A stretch of 64,000 nt of DNA. It comes from Brachyspira pilosicoli. GTDB taxonomy: Bacteria; Spirochaetota; Brachyspiria; Brachyspirales; Brachyspiraceae. The position numbers were made by a program, and so were the translations under genes. The first letter of the stretch is position 1; every line of letters starts with the position of its first letter. A model generated the notes under the pieces. It saw only the letters and a program-made list of their open reading frames with translations, was not told where the DNA came from and did no database searches. Below are positions 43,412-51,509 of this stretch, one piece after another. The stretch lies in contig NZ_JAWLPU010000002.1 in assembly GCF_036997485.1 (NCBI RefSeq), positions 1 through 64,000 of the forward strand. Reading direction: 5' to 3'.

Positions 43412-44821
43412 TTATATTTGTTTTATATCAAAACTATTAACAACTAATTTTCTCATTTCATTAGTATCTTTTAAAACCCCCAAGGCTTTAAATTGTGCTA
43501 ATATATTACCAGTAGCAGTACATTCTATAGGGCCTATAGAAACAGTTAAATTAGTTTTTTCTTTTGTAAGTTCGCATATTAATTTATCTTTTGTTCCTCC
43601 GCCTACAATGCATAGTTTATTAATATCTTTATTTAAAAGTTTTTTAAGACTATTAATATATTTAGCATAGCTTTCAGCTAAAGAATTATAAACAGAAGCT
43701 ATTATAATACCTTTTTTATCTTTTTCTACATTAGTTTGATTAGTATCTTTATAATAGTTTAATATCTCATCTTCTATATCTTTAGGATTGTAGAATCTAT
43801 TATCATTAATATCTATTCTATGTTCATCTTTAATAGAGTCTCTTGCAAGTTTTTCCATATCATTGAATGAGATTTGATATTTTTTTTGAAGAAGCTGTAT
43901 AGTCCAAAGTCCATTTATGTTTTCTAAAAATCTTATAGTATTATTATATCCCATTTCATTTGTAAAACCGTTCTCAAACGCTTCATCGCTTAATATTGCT
44001 TCTTTTAATTCAACTCCAAGCAAAGACCAAGAACCAGAAGATAAATAAGCAGTATTATCATCAAAGATAGGGGCAGATAATACGGCGGATGCAGTATCAT
44101 GAGAAGCAACAGCAATAATGTCAAATGGCTTACATCCTAAATAATCTGCTATTTCTTGTTTTAATAAACCTTTTTTACTTCCTGCTTCTTGTAATGACGG
44201 AAGTTTATTAATGTCAAAATTTATTTTATCTAAAATTTCTTTTGACCAGTTTTTTTTATTTATATCTATAAGCTGAGAAGTAGAAGATATAGTATATTCA
44301 GCGGAAATATTACCTGTCAAAAAATATCCGAATAAATCAGGAGTAAACAATAACTTTGAAGCATTATTTACAATGTTTTCTCTGCCTTGTATATCTTCAT
44401 ATATTTGCATTATACTGTTAAAAGGCATGCAGGATATTCCTGTTATTTTATATAATTCTTTAGCAGATAATCCTATTTTTTCTAATTTCTTTATTGTATC
44501 TATAGTTCTGGTATCTCTATAATTTATGGGGTTTGATAATAATTCTCCATTTTTATCTAAATATGCATAATCAACCCCCCATGAATTGATACCTAAAGAC
44601 GAAGGCTGAATACCCATATCTACAACCTTTTTAATTCCTTTTAATAATTCATTATACATATATATAAAATCTGTATAATAGTAATTATTAATTTTTATAG
44701 GAGATAAAGAAAACCTATGTATTTCTTCAAGAGTCATTTTATTGTTTTGGAATTTTGATAAGAAAATTTTGCCTCCAGATGAGCCAAAATCACAAGCTAT
44801 AGAATAAATTTCACTATTCAT
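43412..44821 (-). CDS. fucK: FGGY family sugar kinase, L-fuculokinase role
   Basis: 469 aa from ATG 44821 (GGTGA upstream; a longer frame from a TTG at 44851 adds an unsupported hydrophobic leader). It opens 'SIACDFGSSGGKIFLS', contains 'SWGVDYAYLD', 'NYRDTR' and 'SSGSWSLLGVE', and ends in the FGGY ATP-binding half with 'VGGGTKDKLICELT'. By sequence style it is closer to rhamnulokinase (RhaB) than to E. coli FucK. With fucI, fucA and fucO as neighbours it would phosphorylate L-fuculose, and possibly L-rhamnulose as well. Confidence 0.8.
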   Translation of the reverse strand: MNSEIYSIACDFGSSGGKIFLSKFQNNKMTLEEIHRFSLSPIKINNYYYTDFIYMYNELLKGIKKVVDMGIQPSSLGINSWGVDYAYLDKNGELLSNPINYRDTRTIDTIKKLEKIGLSAKELYKITGISCMPFNSIMQIYEDIQGRENIVNNASKLLFTPDLFGYFLTGNISAEYTISSTSQLIDINKKNWSKEILDKINFDINKLPSLQEAGSKKGLLKQEIADYLGCKPFDIIAVASHDTASAVLSAPIFDDNTAYLSSGSWSLLGVELKEAILSDEAFENGFTNEMGYNNTIRFLENINGLWTIQLLQKKYQISFNDMEKLARDSIKDEHRIDINDNRFYNPKDIEDEILNYYKDTNQTNVEKDKKGIIIASVYNSLAESYAKYINSLKKLLNKDINKLCIVGGGTKDKLICELTKEKTNLTVSIGPIECTATGNILAQFKALGVLKDTNEMRKLVVNSFDIKQI

Positions 44822-44996
44822 AAAAATCACCGTTATTATAATGTAATACAATTATAATAAATTTTTGTTTTCTATTCAATAAAAAATTAATATTTTTTAA
44901 AAAAAGAACATTTTTTTGTTTAAAAATGCAATAATTTAAAACAAAAAAATATATATATTAAAAAATATAATTTTTTTAAAAAAATAATCTAAAATA

Positions 44997-45025
44997 TTGA
45001 TTATTGTCGTTTTTTTTACTAAAAT
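44997..45025 (+). promoter_or_regulatory. Promoter of the fucose importer operon
   Basis: TTGATT (44997-45002), 17-base spacer, TAAAAT (45020-45025), 42 bases upstream of the ATPase start. The 245-base divergent region is otherwise extremely A/T-rich; I see no clear LacI-type palindrome or cre site. Confidence 0.5.
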
Positions 45026-45066
45026 ATTAAGTATACATAAAAAACAACTTAAGGATAAATTATTCT

Positions 45067-46563
45067 ATGAGTGATAATATAATTTTAAAAATGACGGGTA
45101 TAGAAAAGAGATTTAAAGGTGTTTATGCTTTAAAAAACTTTAATTTTTCTTTGATTAAAGGTGAGATATTAGCTTTAATAGGGGAAAATGGTGCCGGTAA
45201 ATCTACTCTTATGAAGATTTTATCTGGTATATATAAGAAAGATTCCGGCACTATAGAGTATTTCGGAAAACCTTTAGAAGTATCAGGTCCTAAAGAGGCA
45301 GAAGAGCGCGGAATATCAATAGTGCACCAAGAGTTAAATTTGATGAATCATTTAACTGTAGCGCAAAATATTTATATAGGTCATGAACCATTAAATAAAT
45401 TGGGACTTATAGATGATAAATTAATGATAAGACGTGCCGGTAAGATATTTAAAGGTATGAATGTAGATATAGATCCGTCTGCCAAAATAGGTTCTTTAAC
45501 CGTAGGAAAACAGCAATTAGTAGAAATAGCAAAAGCATTGACACATAATTCAAAAATATTAATACTTGATGAACCAACAGCCGCTTTAACAGAATCTGAA
45601 ACAAAAGAACTCTTTAGGATAATTAAAGATTTGCAAGTAGCAGGAGTTTCAATTGTGTATATTTCTCATAGATTAGATGAATTGTTTGTATTATCAGATA
45701 GAATAACAGTAATTAGAGACGGTGAATATATAGATACAAAGATAACAAAAGAAACTAATAAAGATGAAATAGTTAATTTAATGGTTGGACGTGTTATATA
45801 TGAAACACCTAAAACAGAGAGTAAAGTAGCAAAAGATGCTAAAGAGATGTTAAGAGTGGAGAATTTAGTAGTACCGGGAGTTGTAAAAGATGTAAGTTTT
45901 TCTTTAAAGCATGGAGAGATATTAGGTTTTGCTGGCCTTATGGGTGCTGGAAGAACAGAAACTGCAAGGGCTATTTTTGGAGCCGATAAATTTGAAAGCG
46001 GAAAAATATTTGTCGAAGGAGAAGAGGTATCAATTAAATCACCTGTAGATGCTATAAAAAGCGGAATAGGTTACCTTTCTGAAGATAGAAAAAGATATGG
46101 TTTGGCATTGGGGCTTCCTGTTTTTGAAAACATGATGATGGGTAATTATGATAAGTTTTCAAATATGCTAATGGTACAAAATCTAAAAGTAAAGAATGCT
46201 GCAGAAGAGGAAGTAAAATCATTAAATATAAAGACTCCATCTGTAGAGCAATTAGTAAAAAATCTATCAGGAGGAAATCAGCAGAAAGTTGTAATAGCAA
46301 ATTGGCTTATAAAAGAGTGTAAGGTATTAATATTTGATGAGCCTACGAGAGGAATAGATGTAGGAGCAAGAAGTGAAATTTACAATCTTATGGAAAAATT
46401 GGTATCTATGGGAAAATCTATAATAATGATTTCATCAGACTTGGTAGAAATACTTAGAATGAGTGATAGAATATTAGTTATGTCAGAGGGCAAAAAGACA
46501 GGAGAATTAGACATAAAAGGAACTACTCAAGATGATATTATGAAATATGCTACTATGAGATAA
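45067..46563 (+). CDS. Sugar ABC transporter ATP-binding protein, RbsA/MglA type (two NBDs)
   Basis: 498 aa with two nucleotide-binding halves. The first has 'GENGAGKST', 'LTVGKQQLVEIAKAL' and 'ILILDEPTAAL'. The second has the degenerate Walker A 'GLMGAGRTE' normal for this family and 'LSGGNQQKVVIANWL'. It energises the CUT2-type importer encoded by the next two genes. With fucI and fucU downstream and fucK-A-O divergent, the cargo is most likely L-fucose. Confidence 0.9.
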   Translation: MSDNIILKMTGIEKRFKGVYALKNFNFSLIKGEILALIGENGAGKSTLMKILSGIYKKDSGTIEYFGKPLEVSGPKEAEERGISIVHQELNLMNHLTVAQNIYIGHEPLNKLGLIDDKLMIRRAGKIFKGMNVDIDPSAKIGSLTVGKQQLVEIAKALTHNSKILILDEPTAALTESETKELFRIIKDLQVAGVSIVYISHRLDELFVLSDRITVIRDGEYIDTKITKETNKDEIVNLMVGRVIYETPKTESKVAKDAKEMLRVENLVVPGVVKDVSFSLKHGEILGFAGLMGAGRTETARAIFGADKFESGKIFVEGEEVSIKSPVDAIKSGIGYLSEDRKRYGLALGLPVFENMMMGNYDKFSNMLMVQNLKVKNAAEEEVKSLNIKTPSVEQLVKNLSGGNQQKVVIANWLIKECKVLIFDEPTRGIDVGARSEIYNLMEKLVSMGKSIIMISSDLVEILRMSDRILVMSEGKKTGELDIKGTTQDDIMKYATMR

Positions 46564-46606
46564 TATCATCAATTATAAAAAATAATAAATATTATGGAGT
46601 TTATAT

Positions 46607-47824
46607 ATGTATAATATTGAAACTAACACTTTTACTGGTAAGTTATGTTTTAAAGCTAAAATGAGGAGAAAAATAAGAAATTCTCTAATATATCTAAAAA
46701 ATAATGGACTTCAAAAGTTTTTAACAATAGTTGCCCTTCTTATATTATATGTATTTTTTGTTATAGCAGGAAGAAATTTCTTTACATTTGATACATTTTC
46801 ATTGATATTGAGAAATTCATATTTTATTGGTTTTTTAGCTATAGGTGTAACATTTGTTATAATAACAGGCGGTATTGATTTATCCATTGGTTCGCTTTCT
46901 CTGTTTGCTGCAATGGTTGGCGGTGTAATGATAACGAATTTCAAAACACCTATGTGGGCAGTGCTTATTATCGTAATAGCAGTTGCTACTTTAGGCGGAT
47001 TTATAAATGGTTGTTTAATTTCATATTTCCATTTGCCTCCATTTATTGCCACTTTAGGTATGTTAATGGTTACAAAAGGTTTATCTGGTATAGTTTCAAA
47101 ATCTCAAACTATATATTATCCAACTATAACTGATCCTGATTATGGTTGGTTTAGAGTATTATTTAATGCTACTGAATCTAATTTCCCATCTGGTTTTATA
47201 ATGCTTGCAATATTTACAATAATATCTGTAATTGTGCTTACTAAAACAATAGTAGGAAGATATATTTTTGCTTTAGGAAGCAATGAAGAGGCTGCAAGAC
47301 TTTCTGGTATAAAAACTAATAAATGGAAAATAATTGCTTATACTATAGCAGGATTCTTCTGTGGTATAGGTGGTTTAACTTTTGCTGCCAGCTATTCAAG
47401 TATAAGCCCTGGAGCTGGTCAAGGTTATGAATTTGATGCAATTGCTGCTGTAGTTATAGGAGGTACTTCTCTTTCTGGTGGTGTTGGTTCTATTATAGGT
47501 ACTATAATTGGTGTATATATAATGTCTGTACTTAAAGTAGGTCTTCCTTCTGTTGGTGTTGAGCAATTCTTCCAATACTTTACTATAGGTATAGTAGTTA
47601 TTATAGCTGTACTTATAGACGTTTATAGAATAAAAATGTCTAATAAAGTAAAAAAAGTTGATGTTAAAAAAGAAAAGCGTGAGCAGCTTGAAGAAGAAAT
47701 TGAATCTTTCAGGGTAAAAATAGATTATATGATATCAGACAATACTAAAGATTATTCTAAAGAGATAGCAGAGGTGCAATCAAAAATTAATTCTTTATTA
47801 GAAGAAAAGAAAAAATTAAAATGA
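46607..47824 (+). CDS. Sugar ABC transporter permease, RbsC/MglC type, with C-terminal coiled coil
   Basis: 405 aa, clearly longer than the usual 320-340. Residues about 38-345 are the RbsC-like core with 'ITGGIDLSIGSLSLFAAMVGG' and 'AIAAVVIGGTSLSGGVGSIIGTIIGV'. Two additions stand out: a basic N-terminal extension of about 35 residues, and a highly charged C-terminal helix/coiled coil (about 350-405, 'KKEKREQLEEEIESFRVKID', 'EVQSKINSLLEEKKK'), both expected in the cytoplasm. The start has GGAG eight to nine bases upstream. The extra helix might contact the ATPase or a regulator. Confidence 0.88.
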   Translation: MYNIETNTFTGKLCFKAKMRRKIRNSLIYLKNNGLQKFLTIVALLILYVFFVIAGRNFFTFDTFSLILRNSYFIGFLAIGVTFVIITGGIDLSIGSLSLFAAMVGGVMITNFKTPMWAVLIIVIAVATLGGFINGCLISYFHLPPFIATLGMLMVTKGLSGIVSKSQTIYYPTITDPDYGWFRVLFNATESNFPSGFIMLAIFTIISVIVLTKTIVGRYIFALGSNEEAARLSGIKTNKWKIIAYTIAGFFCGIGGLTFAASYSSISPGAGQGYEFDAIAAVVIGGTSLSGGVGSIIGTIIGVYIMSVLKVGLPSVGVEQFFQYFTIGIVVIIAVLIDVYRIKMSNKVKKVDVKKEKREQLEEEIESFRVKIDYMISDNTKDYSKEIAEVQSKINSLLEEKKKLK

Positions 47825-47871
47825 AAATATCTTTAATTAAAAATAAAATATAATTTTTTAAGGAGAATAAA

Positions 47872-48894
47872 ATGAAAAAGATTTTATTACTAGCTACTAC
47901 TTTAATAGGATTAACAGTTATGTTAGCAAGCTGCGGAAATAAAGAGCCTTATATAGCTGTTGTATCTAAAGGATTCCAGCATAAGTTCTGGGTAACTGTT
48001 AGAAATGGTGCAGAAGATGCTGCTAAAGAAAACGGTGTAAAAATTAGCTTTGTTGGACCTGAAACAGAATCTGATTCAAAAATACAGCAAGACTTATTAG
48101 ATAGTGAAATCAATAAAAATCCAGATGCTATAGCATTTGCTGCTGTAACAGGAGATTTTACTGAACAAATTAAAAGAATAAAAGAAAAAAATATTCCTTT
48201 AATTGGTTTTGACTCTGGTATATTACCTGATCAAGCACAAGGAGCTGTACTTGCAACTGCTTCTACTGATAACAGAGCTGCTGCTGCTGTAGTTGCAGAT
48301 AAGATGTTTGAAGCTTTAAAAACAAGAATAGCTGCTTTCACTACTGCTAATAAAGCTAAAATCGCTGTACTTCAATTAGATAACTCTGATACTGGTATAG
48401 GAAGAGCTGAAGGTTTTGTAAAAAGATTTACAGAATTAGCTGATGGTGATGCTACAACTGTTGGTAAATACACTTTACAAGTTATAGTTCCTACTACTCA
48501 AAATGAAGCTGATATAGCTAATGAAGTTAATGCTTTAAGAGGAAAAAGTGTTTTAGGCATATATTTATCTAATGAAGCTATGGCTAGAGGTTTTTTAGTA
48601 GTATATAAAAGTGCTGAAGCTGGTGCTGCTAATACTATAGTTGGTGATGCTCAAGACGGCGGAGATTTAGTTGTTATGGGATTTGACTCTGGTAAACCTC
48701 AATTAGATGCTATAAGAAGCGGTATAATACAAGGTTCTGTTACTCAAGACCCTTACAGCATTGGTTATCAAGCTGTAACTTTAGCTTATAAAGCTTCTAA
48801 AGGTGAGCCTGTGGCTAATGTTGATACTGGTGCTAAATGGTATGATAAAACAAATATTGATGATCCAGAGATTGCTAAGCTATTATACGAATAA
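47872..48894 (+). CDS. Sugar-binding lipoprotein of the CUT2 ABC importer
   Basis: 340 aa; lipobox 'VMLASC' with Cys21. It is a periplasmic-binding fold of the RbsB type: 'IAVVSKGFQHKFWVTVRNGAEDAAKENGV', 'GFDSG' twice and 'DPYSIGYQAVTLAY'. It would be tethered in the periplasm and deliver sugar, probably L-fucose, to the permease. Codon usage is noticeably richer in highly regular GCT/GGT codons than neighbouring hypothetical genes, suggesting high expression. Confidence 0.88.
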   Translation: MKKILLLATTLIGLTVMLASCGNKEPYIAVVSKGFQHKFWVTVRNGAEDAAKENGVKISFVGPETESDSKIQQDLLDSEINKNPDAIAFAAVTGDFTEQIKRIKEKNIPLIGFDSGILPDQAQGAVLATASTDNRAAAAVVADKMFEALKTRIAAFTTANKAKIAVLQLDNSDTGIGRAEGFVKRFTELADGDATTVGKYTLQVIVPTTQNEADIANEVNALRGKSVLGIYLSNEAMARGFLVVYKSAEAGAANTIVGDAQDGGDLVVMGFDSGKPQLDAIRSGIIQGSVTQDPYSIGYQAVTLAYKASKGEPVANVDTGAKWYDKTNIDDPEIAKLLYE

Positions 48895-48927
48895 TTTTAT
48901 TTAATTAATGGAGGAATTTAAACAATT

Positions 48928-50709
48928 ATGTTTAGAATGCAAAATAATTTACCAAAAGTAGGTATTAGACCTGTTATAGATGGTAGAAGGAATGGGGTTA
49001 GAGAATCTCTTGAAGATACTACTATGAATATGGCTAAAATAGCTGCAAAACTTATAGAAGAAAATATAAAACATCCAAGCGGTGAAAAAGTTGAATGTGT
49101 AATATCTGATACTACAATTGGAGGCGTCGCTGAAGCTGCAAGATGTCAGAAAAAATTTGAAGAAAATAATGTTAAATTAACTCTTACTGTTACACCTTGT
49201 TGGTGTTATGGTTCTGAGACTATTGATATGACTCCTGCTATACCTAAAGCAATTTGGGGATTTAATGGTACTGAAAGACCTGGTGCAGTTTATTTGGCTG
49301 CCGCTGATGCAGGACATACTCAATTAGGACTTCCTGTATTCTCTATTTATGGTAAAGATGTTCAAGATGCAGGTGATGAAAATGTTCCTGATGATGTTAA
49401 AGAAAAAATACTTAGATTTGTAAGAGCAGGACTTGCAGTTGCTACTATGAAAGATCAATCATATTTAAGTATGGGATATGTTGCTATGGGTATTATGGGC
49501 TCTATGGTAGACGCTGAATTCCTACTTGACTATTTAGGAATGAGAACTGAATTTGTAGATATGAGTGAAATTAAAAGAAGATTAGAATTAGAAATCTACG
49601 ATAAAAAAGAATTCGAAAAAGCTTGGCAGTGGGCTAAACAATGCAAATTCGGTTCTGATAACAATAAAGTAAAAGCTTCAGATGAAGAAAAAGAAAAAGA
49701 ATGGGCTACTTCTATTAAAATGGCTATGATTATGCGTGATTTAATGGTAGGTAACCCTAAGTTGGCAGAAATGGGATATATAGAAGAAGCACAGGGACAT
49801 AATGCCATAGCAGGCGGTTTCCAAGGTCAAAGACATTGGACTGACTTTATGCCTAATGGTGACTTTGCTGAAGCTATTCTTAATTCATCTTTTGACTGGA
49901 ATGGTATAAGAGAGCCTTATGTAGTTGCTACAGAAAATGACTCTTTGAATGGTCTTTCTATGCTATTCGCTCATTTATTAACTTGTAAATCTCAGCTTTT
50001 TGCTGATGTTAGAACTTATTGGAGTCCTGAAGCTGTAAAAAGAGTTACTGGTAAAGAGCTTACTGGAAAAGCTAAAAACGGTATTATTCACTTAATCAAT
50101 TCTGGTGCTGCTTCTTTAGACTGGACTGGTGAACAAAAAGTTAATGGAAATCCTGCTTTAAAAGAATATTGGAATATTACTGAAGAAGAGGCTAAAAAGT
50201 GTCTTGATTCTACAGAATTTTCTCCTGCAAATAGAGAATATTTCAGAGGAGGCGGATTCTCATCTACTTTCTTAACTAAAGGTGAAATGCCAATGACTAT
50301 AATCAGACTTAATTTAGTTAAAGGTTATGGTCCTGTTCTTCAAGTAGCTGAAGGTTATGCTGTTAATATTGATAATAGTATATTTGATCCTATTAACAAA
50401 AGAACTGACTCTACTTGGCCTACTACTTGGTTTGCTCCTATACTTACAGGTAAAGACTCTTTCAAAGATGTTTATTCTGTAATGAATGATTGGGGTGCTA
50501 ACCACTGTGCTGCTGCTTATGGTCATATTGGTGCTGATTTGATTACTTTAGCTTCTATGCTTCGTATACCTGTAAGTATGCATAACGTTAGTGAAGAGAG
50601 AATATTCAGACCTAAAGCTTGGAAAGCATTTGGTACAAAAGATTTAGAAGGTGCTGATTTTAGAGCTTGTAAACATTTTGGACCTTTATTTGGAAAAGTA
50701 ACTAAATAA
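48928..50709 (+). CDS. fucI: L-fucose isomerase
   Basis: 593 aa, the FucI length (591 in E. coli). It interconverts L-fucose and L-fuculose using Mn2+. '[20 protein letters not shown]' at the start, '[15 protein letters not shown]' and '[20 protein letters not shown]' near the end are family hallmarks, the last carrying a metal-ligand His. GGAGG is 13 bases upstream of the start. A strong hairpin follows the stop, separating it from fucU. Confidence 0.96.
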   Translation: MFRMQNNLPKVGIRPVIDGRRNGVRESLEDTTMNMAKIAAKLIEENIKHPSGEKVECVISDTTIGGVAEAARCQKKFEENNVKLTLTVTPCWCYGSETIDMTPAIPKAIWGFNGTERPGAVYLAAADAGHTQLGLPVFSIYGKDVQDAGDENVPDDVKEKILRFVRAGLAVATMKDQSYLSMGYVAMGIMGSMVDAEFLLDYLGMRTEFVDMSEIKRRLELEIYDKKEFEKAWQWAKQCKFGSDNNKVKASDEEKEKEWATSIKMAMIMRDLMVGNPKLAEMGYIEEAQGHNAIAGGFQGQRHWTDFMPNGDFAEAILNSSFDWNGIREPYVVATENDSLNGLSMLFAHLLTCKSQLFADVRTYWSPEAVKRVTGKELTGKAKNGIIHLINSGAASLDWTGEQKVNGNPALKEYWNITEEEAKKCLDSTEFSPANREYFRGGGFSSTFLTKGEMPMTIIRLNLVKGYGPVLQVAEGYAVNIDNSIFDPINKRTDSTWPTTWFAPILTGKDSFKDVYSVMNDWGANHCAAAYGHIGADLITLASMLRIPVSMHNVSEERIFRPKAWKAFGTKDLEGADFRACKHFGPLFGKVTK

Positions 50710-50722
50710 TTGACTGTTTTTT

Positions 50723-50757
50723 AAGTCCCATTTAATAAATCTTATTAAATGGGGCTT
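50723..50757 (+). terminator. Terminator hairpin between fucI and fucU
   Basis: AAGTCCCATTTAATAA (50723-50738) pairs with TTATTAAATGGGGCTT (50742-50757) in a 16-bp stem with one G-U pair and a 3-base loop, followed by a short T tract. It should lower, not abolish, fucU expression from the operon promoter. Confidence 0.75.
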
Positions 50758-50799
50758 TTATTAAAAAAAAGCTAAAATATTATATTTAAGGATTTAAAT

Positions 50800-51234
50800 A
50801 TGTTAAAAGGAATAGACCCTATTGTTTCACCTGAACTATTAAAAATATTATGTGAAATGGGACATGGAAGTGAAATATTATTTGCTGATGGTAATTTTTC
50901 ATCCCATGACTACGATGTGAAAAAAGTGATAAGACTTGATGGTTTGGGTATACCTGCTATTTTAAAAGCAATTATGCCATTATTCCCTTTGGATACTTTT
51001 GTAGAAAGCCCTGTTGTATTAATGCAGCCTAATGCAGATTTTGGAAGAGAGCCTGATGTATGGGTTCAATATAAAGATATCATTTCTAAACATCAAAAAG
51101 TAAATTATGAGTATTTAGAAAGATTTGCTTATTATGAAAGATGTAAAAATGTTTATGCAATTGTTGCTACAAGCGAACTTGAAATATATGCAAATATTAT
51201 ACTTAAAAAAGGTGTAATTTTTCCAAATAAATAA
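50800..51234 (+). CDS. fucU: L-fucose mutarotase (RbsD/FucU family)
   Basis: 144 aa. It interconverts alpha- and beta-L-fucose so that FucI receives its preferred anomer. 'LLKILCEMGHGSEILFADGNF' is the RbsD/FucU signature with the catalytic His, and the C-terminal 'YANIILKKGVI' is the usual ending. AAGGA lies nine bases upstream. It is last in the import/isomerase unit, behind a hairpin. Confidence 0.92.
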   Translation: MLKGIDPIVSPELLKILCEMGHGSEILFADGNFSSHDYDVKKVIRLDGLGIPAILKAIMPLFPLDTFVESPVVLMQPNADFGREPDVWVQYKDIISKHQKVNYEYLERFAYYERCKNVYAIVATSELEIYANIILKKGVIFPNK

Positions 51235-51249
51235 TTAATATAAATTTAC

Positions 51250-51278
51250 TTGACATTATATATGTTATAGTTTATTAT
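51250..51278 (+). promoter_or_regulatory. Promoter of the riboswitch-controlled ATPase transcript
   Basis: TTGACA (51250-51255), 17-base spacer, TATTAT (51273-51278). Transcription would begin about seven bases later, exactly at the start of the riboswitch P1 helix (51285). Confidence 0.65.
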
Positions 51279-51284
51279 AATACT

Positions 51285-51405
51285 ATACTCAGAGGGAGTA
51301 GTTGACGTAAGTTTTTACGTGGCTAAGTCAACAATCGCAACTTCTATCAAAAAATACTATAAGTAATAGAAGTTTGGCTAGCCTTAATTAATGAGACTCA
51401 GGTAT
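51285..51405 (+). promoter_or_regulatory. yybP-ykoY-type manganese riboswitch aptamer
   Basis: The leader carries the diagnostic L1 sequence AGAGGGAGTAG (51291-51301) and, at the 3' side, AATGAGAC ahead of the closing P1 strand. P1 pairs ATAC-t-C-a-GAG (51285-51294) with CTCAGGTAT (51397-51405). Inside, GTTGAC/GTCAAC, a hairpin ACGTAA/TTACGT, and AACTTCTAT/ATAGAAGTT (51350-51374) give the expected multi-branch architecture. The downstream gene is a Ca2+/Mn2+-type P-ATPase, a classic target of this Mn2+-sensing class. The assignment is by pattern; a covariance-model search would settle it. Confidence 0.8.
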
Positions 51406-51420
51406 AAATAAATTTTCACA

Positions 51421-51480
51421 GTAAAAAAAACTTTGATGATTTATTTATGCATGAGTCTTTTTTTATGCATTTTTTTTTAC
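51421..51480 (+). terminator. Riboswitch expression platform (terminator/antiterminator)
   Basis: GTAAAAAAAA (51421-51430) can pair with TTTTTTTTAC (51471-51480), and ATGCAT (51447-51452) with ATGCAT (51465-51470), making a terminator-like hairpin ending in U's. TGAGTCT (51452-51458) is complementary to AGACTCA (51394-51400), the 3' side of P1 in the aptamer. The two pairings exclude each other, giving a plausible Mn2+-dependent switch. Confidence 0.6.
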
Positions 51481-51509
51481 AGTTTATTATGAATGAGAGG
51501 TTGTATTTT

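Noticed and set aside
44852-45066. LacI-type operator in the divergent fuc promoter region
   Set aside because: The segment is almost pure A/T with many trivial dyads; none has the central CG palindrome expected for this regulator family.
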